64,000 nt of DNA. Source: Imperialibacter roseus (GTDB lineage: Bacteria > Bacteroidota > Bacteroidia > Cytophagales > Cyclobacteriaceae). Below the pieces are notes generated by a model that worked only from the letters and a program-made list of their open reading frames with translations, made no database searches and was not told the origin of the DNA. The stretch spans positions 2,642,417-2,706,416 of the forward strand of contig NZ_CP136051.1 in assembly GCF_032999765.1 (NCBI RefSeq). Reading direction: 5' to 3'. The position numbers and the translations under genes were made by a program. This document shows positions 8,199 to 16,523 of this stretch, piece by piece. Numbering within the stretch: the first letter of the stretch is position 1; every line of letters begins with the position of its first letter.

Positions 8199-8696
8199 TT
8201 AACTCACGATCACCTTATCGTGTGCGACGCTTTCGTAAAAATGATGGATGTCGAACATTTGCTGGGCACCAAACTTTTGCCCTGCCTGGCTAAAAGCGTA
8301 TAAACTCAATGCCACAAAGAAGAGCCCCGGAATGCTCCACAAAATCGACGCATCCCTACCCAAACTCCAGAGGCTGGCGCCCCACATGCCGAGGAAAAGT
8401 GCCAGGATACCAATGGCCACGTAGCCGAAAAAGAAAAATGCCCAAATAGTTGGATTGGGGCCGTACAAGCCTCTTACTGTGACGTCGCTCCCCTCCTGAT
8501 CAAATGACAGATGCAGTTGTGGGGACCAAATGTGCCGTTGGCCAGGGTTAATCTTGATATACAGATGATCAGGAAAGTGTGTGAAAGTGAATTGTTTGTT
8601 CTGCTCCAGCGCAGCACAAATAGTACTCTCCAGCTCGTGTTTCTGGACGGCTTCAACACGGTGCTTGAATCGGGGTCTTATCCTAAAACTTGACAT
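8199..8696 (-). CDS. Conserved two-helix membrane protein, unknown function
   Basis: A 165-residue protein with a soluble N-terminal part (about 1-85, including a beta-rich stretch around HIWSPQLHLSF and a conserved-looking VRGLYGPNPTIW) followed by two membrane helices (IWAFFFFGYVAIGILALFLG and ILWSIPGLFFVALSLYAF) and a short C-terminal tail. The layout resembles a family of uncharacterised proteins common in Bacteroidota. The start is ATG 8696. It lies 57 bp downstream of the GH92 gene on the same strand and might be at the end of that transcript, though its content does not point to glycan use. Confidence 0.65.
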   Translation of the reverse strand: MSSFRIRPRFKHRVEAVQKHELESTICAALEQNKQFTFTHFPDHLYIKINPGQRHIWSPQLHLSFDQEGSDVTVRGLYGPNPTIWAFFFFGYVAIGILALFLGMWGASLWSLGRDASILWSIPGLFFVALSLYAFSQAGQKFGAQQMFDIHHFYESVAHDKVIVS

Positions 8697-8753
8697 AAAG
8701 GAAAGTTAAGTGGTAATCCCAATGCCCGCAATGACTTCTGTCAGTTGGAGAGC

Positions 8754-11669
8754 TCAATACTCCACCACCACCTCGTCGATAAACAAATGCGAGGGATTGC
8801 CGGCACTTTCGTGAGAAGGTGGCAGCCTGCCTCCAGTTTTGGCCTTTACCTTTACGTAGCGGGCCTTTACGTTGACCGCCGCCCCTAAAAACTGTACTTC
8901 AGCAGCACTCATCTCTTTCGGAACGGTGTTTTTGACAGCGGTGAGCGGAGTGAATATCTTCCCGTCGTTGCTCGTTTCGAAGGTTACCGATTCGGGATAC
9001 ACAATCCAGGGGCTCACGTCCTGCAACACATGCACCGCCACCCGTTTGATTGGGCGCTCAGTTTTGAGGTCGACCACTGCTTCAAAGTCCTGGTCGTAGT
9101 AGCTCTGCCACTGCCCTGCTTTCCAATTTTCCGTCCCAATGATGCCATCTATCAATGCTCCATTTCCTCCAGCAGTGTACATGGGATATACCTCACTGAG
9201 TACCTCGATGGTTTTGTCGTTGGGGAGCAGGTAGAACTGCTGCGCCACGGTAGGCGAGTTCACAGCCCCTCGCTTGACATAAGCTTCCACTTTTGCTGTC
9301 TCTTTCACCCAAAAGGGCGTTGTGTATTTTTTAAGTCGGCTGCCATTGAGCGAATAGAAAATTTCCGCTCCTTCAGTCATCGACATGATATCTACCTGAA
9401 GCGAATCCTGGAATTTGAAGTTGTCCATATTGAAATAGGGTACCGCCACAAAATCGCCTTCAGCAATGGCCGTGTATGGCATCTGCCCCTCCAATGTGCC
9501 TAATTGCTTGTTGGGTTTGTCGGTCATTTCAAATGTGAGGTTACCGCCGTTGGCCAGGTCTTCATGATTGAAGTATGTCTGGCTCCTTGCTTTACCGTTC
9601 AGTGTTATCTTATTGATATAGATGTTTTTATCAGACACCAAAGGAGCACTTACGGTAAAGGTCTTACCATTTTCCAGGTGGATTTTCACTTCGTTGAACA
9701 AAGGTGTTCCTATCGCATAAACCCCACTACCGGGTGTGACCGGGTAAAAACCCATGGCACTGAAGACAAACCAGGCCGACATCTGCCCACAGTCTTCGTT
9801 GCCAATCAGTCCGTCGGGCTGGTTGGGATAAAATTCCGTGCTGATCTGATGCACCAGCTCCTGCGTACGCCAGGGTTTTCCCACGTAGTCGAACAGGTAG
9901 GCCATGTGATGGCTGGGTTCATTACCGTGGGCATACTGGCCAATAAGTCCCGTTACGTCGCTTTGGTCACGGCCACTGAGCCCTTCGCTGGTGGTGAACA
10001 ATTCCTCCAGCTTCTCGGCCGTCTTCTCTTTTCCCCCATAGAGTTTTATTAACCCGCTTAAGTCTTGCTGGGCCGTAAACGAATAGTGCCAGGCATTGCC
10101 CTCGGTATAGAAGTTATTGACTTCACTGGCTTGAAATGGTGCGTACCAAAAGCCCTGCACTTTGCCCCTGATGAACCGGTTGTTGTAGTCAAAAAGGTTC
10201 TTGTAGTTTTGGGCACGCAGCAGGTAGGTCTCGCTGATGTCCTTTTTACCCAGCCAGTTGGCCATCTGAGCAATGCACCAATCGTCGTAGGCGTATTCCA
10301 CTGTTTTGGAAGCACTTTCATGATCGACATCGTTGCTTACATAGCCCTGCCGGATGTACTGCCTGTGGCCAAACCTGTCGCTTTCGGCGTAGTCGGTCAT
10401 GGCGGCCAAAGCCAGGCCAGCGTCAAATCCTCTAATACCTTTCTGGTAGGCATCGGCAATCACTGGAACCGAGTGATAACCGATCATGCAAAACGTTTCG
10501 TTGCCACTCAGCTCCCATACAGGAAGCATGCCGCCCTGCTGGTATTGCGTGAGGAACGTATTGATCCAATCGGTAGTGCGGGTACGATTGATGATGGTGT
10601 GCAGCGGGTGCAAGGCCCGGTGAGTGTCCCAGAGGGAAAAAACGCTGTAATAGGTACCCTTTTCTATTGTGTGTACTTTCAAATCGGTGCCACGGTAGTC
10701 GCCGTTCACGTCGGTGTAGGTATTGGGGCTGAGGCTGGCATGGTACAAAGCGGTATAAAAGGCAACTTGCTGGTCGTGGGTGCCACCTTTTATGTCAATT
10801 TTGCTCAGCTCCCTGTTCCAGGCAGTATGCGCCGCTTTTTTCACTCCTTCAAAATCAAACCCAGGTATTTCTGCATCGAGGTTGAGTAAGGCATTTTCCA
10901 TGCTCACTCCCGAAATGCCAATCTTCATCGCCAGCTTTTTGTCCGATTTCAAATCGAAACTGAAATAAGATTTGACGTTCAATCCGTCGGCAGTTTTTAG
11001 CCCGCTTGTCAAGGTGTCGTTGAGGGCAATGCCGTAGTTTTTGATTGGCTTGTCGAATTTGATATGAAAATACACCACCTGATTCTCGGCCCAGCTTTTG
11101 CTGCGGCGCATGCCTCTGACTTCATAGTCGTTGACGATCTCCATTGACGATTCCAGCACCACATCCCGGTGCTTGAGATCCAATAAAATTTTGCCCTCGC
11201 CGGCTTTCTCAAACGTGTACTCATGCATTCCCGACCGTGTGGTTGTGGTCAGACGTGCCAAAATGTTGTGTTTTTTCAGCAAAACCTCATAATACCCCGG
11301 TTCGGCTTTTTCCTCGCTGTGGGAAAATGGTGAGCGATACTCGCTGTTGTTCCAATGAACGTCGCCTGTAAAAGGCATAACGAGTATGTCGCAATAGTCG
11401 GGAATGCCAGTGCCACTCAGGTGAGTGTGCGAAAAGCCGTACATCAGCGAGTCGGAATAGTGATAGCCGCCACATCCATCCCATCCTTCAAGTCTGGTAT
11501 CGGGGCTGAGCTGCACCATACCAAAGGGCATGCTGGCGCCGGGATAAGTATGTCCGTGGCCGCCCGTGCCTATGAAGGGATTGACCAGGGAGGCATTGTT
11601 GGTTTGGGCCGCTAAGCTGGCCACCTGTGCAAAAAGAAGAAAGGCTATAAAAGATAATTTGTGGTGCAT
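8754..11669 (-). CDS. GH92 family alpha-mannosidase, exported
   Basis: A 971-residue exported glycoside hydrolase of family 92, Ca2+-dependent exo-alpha-mannosidases, mostly 1,2-specific. ATG 11669 gives a clear signal peptide (MHHKLSFIAFLLFAQVASLAAQ). The N-terminal beta domain begins NPFIGTGGHGHTYPGASMPFGMVQ and contains GFSHTHLSGTG, both hallmarks of the family. The (alpha/alpha)6 catalytic domain follows with the conserved block GNEDCGQMSAWF and MGFYPVTPG. After it come a chitobiase C-terminal/Fn3-associated-like domain (about 745-815) and a discoidin-like F5/8C domain (about 830-970, VTFETSNDGKIF) that may bind carbohydrate. It is the last enzyme of the SusC-SusD-PLC-PhoX-GH92 group. Whether 1,2-, 1,3-, 1,6- or phospho-linked mannose is the substrate cannot be read from the sequence. 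Confidence 0.93.
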   Translation of the reverse strand: MHHKLSFIAFLLFAQVASLAAQTNNASLVNPFIGTGGHGHTYPGASMPFGMVQLSPDTRLEGWDGCGGYHYSDSLMYGFSHTHLSGTGIPDYCDILVMPFTGDVHWNNSEYRSPFSHSEEKAEPGYYEVLLKKHNILARLTTTTRSGMHEYTFEKAGEGKILLDLKHRDVVLESSMEIVNDYEVRGMRRSKSWAENQVVYFHIKFDKPIKNYGIALNDTLTSGLKTADGLNVKSYFSFDLKSDKKLAMKIGISGVSMENALLNLDAEIPGFDFEGVKKAAHTAWNRELSKIDIKGGTHDQQVAFYTALYHASLSPNTYTDVNGDYRGTDLKVHTIEKGTYYSVFSLWDTHRALHPLHTIINRTRTTDWINTFLTQYQQGGMLPVWELSGNETFCMIGYHSVPVIADAYQKGIRGFDAGLALAAMTDYAESDRFGHRQYIRQGYVSNDVDHESASKTVEYAYDDWCIAQMANWLGKKDISETYLLRAQNYKNLFDYNNRFIRGKVQGFWYAPFQASEVNNFYTEGNAWHYSFTAQQDLSGLIKLYGGKEKTAEKLEELFTTSEGLSGRDQSDVTGLIGQYAHGNEPSHHMAYLFDYVGKPWRTQELVHQISTEFYPNQPDGLIGNEDCGQMSAWFVFSAMGFYPVTPGSGVYAIGTPLFNEVKIHLENGKTFTVSAPLVSDKNIYINKITLNGKARSQTYFNHEDLANGGNLTFEMTDKPNKQLGTLEGQMPYTAIAEGDFVAVPYFNMDNFKFQDSLQVDIMSMTEGAEIFYSLNGSRLKKYTTPFWVKETAKVEAYVKRGAVNSPTVAQQFYLLPNDKTIEVLSEVYPMYTAGGNGALIDGIIGTENWKAGQWQSYYDQDFEAVVDLKTERPIKRVAVHVLQDVSPWIVYPESVTFETSNDGKIFTPLTAVKNTVPKEMSAAEVQFLGAAVNVKARYVKVKAKTGGRLPPSHESAGNPSHLFIDEVVVEY

Positions 11670-11808
11670 TAGGTGATGCTCTTCAAGGGTAAAATCAGGG
11701 GTGTAAAGGTAAGGAATTGCGTGGGAAAAGTAGTTTGTCACTTGTTGCTACTCCACGATGGTGATGAGGTTATCACATGCAATCTGAAAACGCTCTTCGC
11801 AATAATTT

Positions 11809-12060
11809 CTAAGCCACCTTCGATTCCGAATACAAATCATAGGCCGCTATTAGCGATTCGTTGCTGCTTGCGCCGGGATATCTTTCGTAGGTCTGTATTT
11901 TCTCCCGGGCCTCGGCATATACTGGCAGATACTTCGAGTCCAGTTCGTCCCAAATGATGAGCATATAGGTATAACTCAGCTTGCTGTTGCGGCCGGCTTC
12001 CAACCAATCGTTAAAAACTTGTTCGTCAAGTGTTGTAGGGAAATCTGAGCCGTGAAACAT
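11809..12060 (-). CDS. Small acidic protein within the PhoX-GH92 interval, unknown
   Basis: An 83-residue protein when started at ATG 12060; the frame is open to a TTG at 12123, but that extension has unconvincing composition. The peptide is acidic, probably helical (NDWLEAGRNSKLSYTYMLIIWDELDSKYLPVY) and has no signal peptide, so it would be cytoplasmic, unlike its neighbours. It lies between the PhoX gene (90 bp) and the GH92 gene (139 bp). I do not recognise the family; it may be a passenger in the operon. Confidence 0.55.
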   Translation of the reverse strand: MFHGSDFPTTLDEQVFNDWLEAGRNSKLSYTYMLIIWDELDSKYLPVYAEAREKIQTYERYPGASSNESLIAAYDLYSESKVA

Positions 12061-12149
12061 AGAGGAAGGAGAATGGTTTGTGTGAATTTTCACGCAAGTT
12101 AAGGAGCCACTCTGGTTCACCAAAACAGCCCCTTCTTTTAAACCGTACG

Positions 12150-13487
12150 CTACACTGCCTGAAGCTTTTCCCAGGGGCCAGTGATAGCGACTGTTTCGCC
12201 ATTTTCCTGGATATTGACAAAGAGCGTTTTGCCTGAAGGTGAAAAAACGGCACCGGTCAGTTCAGATTTTGAGCTCCGGTTCACGGCAAACTGGCGCAGC
12301 TCTCCATCTTTGCTGATGAGGTGCATGCGGTTGAGCTCACCGTTGTCTTCGCAAACTAAAACTTCTCCCCAGGGAGCAATGGTCACATTGTCGCACATGT
12401 GCAGCACCGTTTTGTCTTCTGATTCAGCGAACAACACGAGCTCCTCTTTTTCAATGTCATATCGGAATATTTGCCCAAAATTTTTGGGGCCACCATTGGT
12501 GCAGGCAAAGTAGATTTGCCCGTCGGCATGCCACATGCCCTCACCCCGGGCAAAACAGGCCGCTCCCGCTTCAAATCCTCTGATCCTGAGGTCGTCGAGC
12601 GGAGAATCTACTTCGTCCACATCCTGCCATACCACAGGGTAACCTACCCCCTGCTCTACACCTCGCTCCTTCCAGTTTCTGGTGTCTAGTTTGGGTCGAT
12701 TACCTACCGCCAACGCCTGAAGCTTTCCTCCCTTATGCAGGTCTTCGGGGTTTTCGGGAATAAAACGATAGATAAGGCTATCCGATGCATCTTCGGTTTG
12801 ATAAATGATACCCGTTTGCGGATCTACCGCTACGGCTTCGTGGTTGAAACGGCCCATGGCTTTAATAGGTCGTGGTTCAACCAGCCCGGGAGCATCAGCA
12901 GGTATATCAAACACATAGCCATGGTCTTTTTCGATGTTTTCGCCATCGGCCCTGGTGGTGTCCTCCTCACAGGTAAGCCAGCTATTCCATGGGGTGACTC
13001 CCCCCGCACAGTTGCGGTAGGTGCCTGCAAGGCTCATGAATTCTTCAACTACCACTTCCTTTTCTTCATCGTAGATCAATGTGGTTGTGCCACCAAGCCC
13101 GGGAAGCTCGCCTTTTCCTGCATCATAAAGTTTTGAGCTATCAATCGTGCCCAACAACTCTCTTTCAACTCCAAAAGGACTGTTTTCCAACGGGGCAGGG
13201 CTGTTTTCATGGTTGCGGATAATGACAACTTTGCCATCAGCTCGTGTAAATGCGCCCATCCCATCGGCCCTGCCGGGAACCCGAAGGCCGTCGTTCATTG
13301 TTTTGCCCGCTTTGGAAATGACTTTGTAGGAGAAGCCTTCCGGCAAATCCAGGTATTTCTCCGGGTCGGCTTTTAATGGCAAAACGGTTGATTCGGTGGT
13401 GTCCCGCCCCTTTTGCACGCATCTGGACAAGGACAAAAAACCAAGAGATACTACTGAGGTTTGGTAAAGGAAAGTGCGGCGTTTCAC
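12150..13487 (-). CDS. PhoX-type alkaline phosphatase (DUF839), exported
   Basis: A 445-residue protein of the PhoX family, Ca2+/Fe3+ phosphatases that release phosphate from many monoesters. Family blocks are IIRNHENS (about 89-96), GGTTTLIYD, CAGGVTPWNSWLTCEE with the metal-binding Glu, RFNHEAVAVDP, IYQTEDASDSLIYRF, DNVTIAPWGEVLVCED, and near the end FVNIQENG. The N-terminus MKRRTFLYQTSVVSLGFLSLSRC has a twin-arginine-like RRTFL plus hydrophobic core, and PhoX enzymes are known Tat substrates; the Cys after SLSR is a poor lipobox. The start codon is GTG 13487. It follows the PI-PLC gene by 71 bp and probably shares its transcript, which suggests it removes phosphate from the lipase product. 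Confidence 0.88.
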   Translation of the reverse strand: MKRRTFLYQTSVVSLGFLSLSRCVQKGRDTTESTVLPLKADPEKYLDLPEGFSYKVISKAGKTMNDGLRVPGRADGMGAFTRADGKVVIIRNHENSPAPLENSPFGVERELLGTIDSSKLYDAGKGELPGLGGTTTLIYDEEKEVVVEEFMSLAGTYRNCAGGVTPWNSWLTCEEDTTRADGENIEKDHGYVFDIPADAPGLVEPRPIKAMGRFNHEAVAVDPQTGIIYQTEDASDSLIYRFIPENPEDLHKGGKLQALAVGNRPKLDTRNWKERGVEQGVGYPVVWQDVDEVDSPLDDLRIRGFEAGAACFARGEGMWHADGQIYFACTNGGPKNFGQIFRYDIEKEELVLFAESEDKTVLHMCDNVTIAPWGEVLVCEDNGELNRMHLISKDGELRQFAVNRSSKSELTGAVFSPSGKTLFVNIQENGETVAITGPWEKLQAV

Positions 13488-13558
13488 TGGCTTGAGAGTT
13501 TAGTTAAAGGTTATAAAGTTAATAGGATTTGTTCCCGAAGGGTATTTAAACATTTGCA

Positions 13559-14656
13559 TTATGGCAGATCGCATGTTGATGAATTTGTCAACACAGGATT
13601 GCATCGCTGATACCTGCCATCAACAAAAATAATCTCAAAATCTTTGCCAGGGCTCAGCGACTTCAGGTAATAGTCGGTAGTGATCACCTGCGCTCCAGAC
13701 CGAGTGGCTGCTTCAAACCTGGTCTTGTCTCCAGTACGTGCCTCCCTGGTGTCGGCATCTGACCGGGTGCGAACCATAAATCCCTGTTTCACCCGTTCTG
13801 TTATCTCTTTTTCCTGCCCGATGGGGTCATTCATGATGAAAAAAGCAGCGTGTGGGTTGGCGAGGTCGGTATTCGAAAACATGGGTCGTGTATAGGCTTG
13901 ATCACCTTCCAGGTACAGGTCTGTCAGCTCCTTTCCGGCATCAAATACGAAAAGTATCTTTCCTCTCACCTTCGCCAGGTCGGGCCATCCTTTGTCAATA
14001 ATTGCTTTTCGTAACGTTGCTTGCTTCCCTTTAACCTGTTTCGGGGTAACTAGTTCGCTGTCATTAAAAACCTCAAGAATCTCCCCATCCAGGGCATCCA
14101 GTACTTTTCTGTCAAAAGGTAGGACTTCTGCAAAACCAGGCCTCTCCAGCCCTGTGGTCTTTGGATTGATGGTAATGATGATGGGCAAGTGATCGCTGTG
14201 AGCTCTTGACCATTCACGGATATCAGACAGACATCCCATGAAAGTGGCGCAATGACTCCTGAAGTCGATGTCAGGCACATGAAGTACTTTGAAACCCGGC
14301 TTGTTCATGGCCTCCGTTTTGTAAGGTGCAGGCTCCAGTCCCATGGAGGTAAGCATTTCCAGTCCTTTCGGATGCGAGAATCGCCCTCCTTCCGGGTCAT
14401 ACACGACATCGATTTCCAGGCTTCTCAGGCCCAGATCGAGTTGGTTGGTTATAGAAATGTGTTCATAGGCCAAACCTTTTGCTTCCGGATTTTGGGATAC
14501 GATCAGATCCATCAATGGCTTCTCGATACCGATTTTGTAACTATTGTGGCTGCCAATAACTTGCGTCTGGTTCATTTTGAGCTCCTGAGCTTTTATGGAG
14601 ACAAATGACAAGCAAATGGCTACAGTTAAAATAAGGAATTTATGTAAGGGTTTCAT
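13559..14656 (-). CDS. Ca2+-dependent phosphoinositide-specific phospholipase C-like protein, exported
   Basis: A 365-residue protein with signal peptide MKPLHKFLILTVAICLSFVSIKAQ. The mature part begins with NQTQVIGSHNSYK, where the His is the first catalytic His of PLC-like phosphodiesterases. LDLGLRSLEIDVVYD contains the metal-binding Glu-x-Asp and VLHVPDIDFRSHC supplies the second His region. The C-terminal strand QVITTDYYL is also typical of the fold. It best fits the bacterial Ca2+-dependent PI-PLC C1 family (PF16670), which cleaves the phosphodiester of phosphoinositides or related lipids. Its place between SusD and the PhoX phosphatase suggests that inositol-phosphate or glycan-linked phosphate is the target; the actual substrate is inferred. 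Confidence 0.85.
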   Translation of the reverse strand: MKPLHKFLILTVAICLSFVSIKAQELKMNQTQVIGSHNSYKIGIEKPLMDLIVSQNPEAKGLAYEHISITNQLDLGLRSLEIDVVYDPEGGRFSHPKGLEMLTSMGLEPAPYKTEAMNKPGFKVLHVPDIDFRSHCATFMGCLSDIREWSRAHSDHLPIIITINPKTTGLERPGFAEVLPFDRKVLDALDGEILEVFNDSELVTPKQVKGKQATLRKAIIDKGWPDLAKVRGKILFVFDAGKELTDLYLEGDQAYTRPMFSNTDLANPHAAFFIMNDPIGQEKEITERVKQGFMVRTRSDADTREARTGDKTRFEAATRSGAQVITTDYYLKSLSPGKDFEIIFVDGRYQRCNPVLTNSSTCDLP

Positions 14657-14731
14657 AGGCGTTGGATGAGGTAAAAAAGGTCGAAAGCTTTAGCTCCCGA
14701 CCTTTAATCAATACACTATTTTGTTATAAAA

Positions 14732-16477
14732 TCAATAGCCTTCGTTTTGGACTAAAAATCCTTTTTCACTGGAAGCACCGTCGATGGCTTTCTGCGGAAT
14801 AGGGAATAATCTTTTGTGCACATCACTGTCGGTCTTACCAGTCCAGCTGTCTTCGTATTTTCCAAAGCGTATCTGATAGGTTCTTCTCAGGCCTTCCCAA
14901 TACAATTCGAAACCAGTTTCACGGAACAACACGTCCAGGTCAATAGAAGTCAAGGCTTCCGGCGTTTGTGATGGGCGGGCCGTTCTGGAAGTTCTCAGGG
15001 TATTCACATCTGCGAGCACTCCGGCATTGTCGCCATTTCTTAGCTTCGCTTCGGCACGCATCAAATACATTTCTCCCAACCGGATCAAAACCACGTCCAC
15101 ACTGCTGTAAGAACAACAGTTGGTAGCCGTGTGGCTAAACTGATATTTTGAGAATCTGTAACCTGTGTTGTGCAGACTTCCCTGTTCAGTGAAATCAACA
15201 TTGAGGTTATGGTCCACGTAGCGAATGTTGGCACCACTGGTTCTTTTATTGATAACAGGATATATCCTTACAGTTCCATCGTCGCAAGTTAAGATTTTGC
15301 CTCCTGCATCCTTTCTGGGCCCCCATATAATACCGCGAAGTATGCCTCTGTCTATTTCAAACTTCTCAGCCTCAATGCAATAGTAGTGTTCTGAGTCATT
15401 TTCGGGGGTTACGCCGGTAAGGTCTTTGAGTTCTTCCGGGATGATCGTGTTCTCCATAAAAAAACGGGCATCGGCATCCGCAGGATCTACACTCCCATAG
15501 GCATCAACCCAATTCTGAAAGAAATCAGGGGTGGCTGCTACAGCATCTGTACCTCTTGTGCTTGGGAATTCTGGTCTTGGCACCTGATCACCGGATATTG
15601 GCCAGTAGGCCCAACGGCTGTGCTCGGTTTCCAGCACCCCTCTTTGGTCAAGGGCGAAAATAAGTTCAGAGTTAGTGTGGTTGTCGTCGCTAAACAAGTC
15701 AAAATATTCCGCCGACAACGAATGAGATCCGGAAATAACATTGCTGGTGTATTGAATCACTTTGTCCATGTCCTCTTTCTTAAAGTTAGGTGTACCGTAA
15801 GGATCACGATAAACAGCAGCATTGAGGTATAAACGAGCCAACAAGCCACTCACAGCGTCTTTATTAAGTCTCCCAGGACCATTATCGTTGCCCATCACGT
15901 CCACCACTGACAGAAGTTTGCCTTCAATATAATCGATGGCTTCTTGTCTCCTCAGAATGACAGATACCTGATCCGACCGCTCTTTCTTGAAAACAAGCCC
16001 CCAGTTGTCGAGCGCCAGCATGTTGAGGTAGGCATTCATTGCAATCATCTCATAAAGTGCCGCCTGAGCTTGTTGATTACCCTTTTCAGCTTCCGGGCGC
16101 AATCTCTCCTCAGCTATAACTGCCCGGGAGAGACATAACGTGATATAGGTCCAGGAGTCGCCTACCAGCGAATTGCTGGGCGTCATGAGATGCTGGTGCA
16201 CTGCTATGAATTTGCCGCCATCGTACCAGTCGGTACCGCCACGATATGGAAGGATGGCCTCGTCAGAGGCCACCTCCTGCAGTCCAAAATTAACAGTATG
16301 CAACCATACCTGACGGAGAAGGCCATAAACTGGCGCTATTGACCCACTCACAACTTCTGCCTGACCAGTTCCAGTCAGCGACTCATCAAGAACATCTTCT
16401 TCCAATGAGGTACAGCCGAAGAAAGTAAGCAAAAATATAGCTACCGGCAGCACTTTGTTAAATCTTATATTATTCAT
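14732..16477 (-). CDS. SusD/RagB family outer-membrane substrate-binding lipoprotein
   Basis: A 581-residue lipoprotein: signal sequence ending LLTFFGC, with Cys at residue 22 as the lipidation site, followed by an acidic EEDVLDES stretch that fits surface export in Bacteroidota. The N-terminal TPR-like helices (NAYLNMLALDNWG) and the C-terminal block LIRLGEMYLMRAEAKLRNGD...DVNTLRTSR are diagnostic for RagB/SusD. GFELYWEGLRR near the end is the conserved FE-L-x-E-G-x-R motif. It forms the lid of the SusC channel encoded 46 bp upstream. Sequence alone does not give the ligand. Confidence 0.95.
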   Translation of the reverse strand: MNNIRFNKVLPVAIFLLTFFGCTSLEEDVLDESLTGTGQAEVVSGSIAPVYGLLRQVWLHTVNFGLQEVASDEAILPYRGGTDWYDGGKFIAVHQHLMTPSNSLVGDSWTYITLCLSRAVIAEERLRPEAEKGNQQAQAALYEMIAMNAYLNMLALDNWGLVFKKERSDQVSVILRRQEAIDYIEGKLLSVVDVMGNDNGPGRLNKDAVSGLLARLYLNAAVYRDPYGTPNFKKEDMDKVIQYTSNVISGSHSLSAEYFDLFSDDNHTNSELIFALDQRGVLETEHSRWAYWPISGDQVPRPEFPSTRGTDAVAATPDFFQNWVDAYGSVDPADADARFFMENTIIPEELKDLTGVTPENDSEHYYCIEAEKFEIDRGILRGIIWGPRKDAGGKILTCDDGTVRIYPVINKRTSGANIRYVDHNLNVDFTEQGSLHNTGYRFSKYQFSHTATNCCSYSSVDVVLIRLGEMYLMRAEAKLRNGDNAGVLADVNTLRTSRTARPSQTPEALTSIDLDVLFRETGFELYWEGLRRTYQIRFGKYEDSWTGKTDSDVHKRLFPIPQKAIDGASSEKGFLVQNEGY

Positions 16478-16523
16478 CTGATTTCTTTTTTTGTGTGTTA
16501 CAAAAGAACCGTCTGTGTCCTTT

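Noticed and set aside
10065-10889. 274-codon plus-strand open frame
   Set aside because: Antisense shadow of the GH92 gene; no signal peptide or domain.
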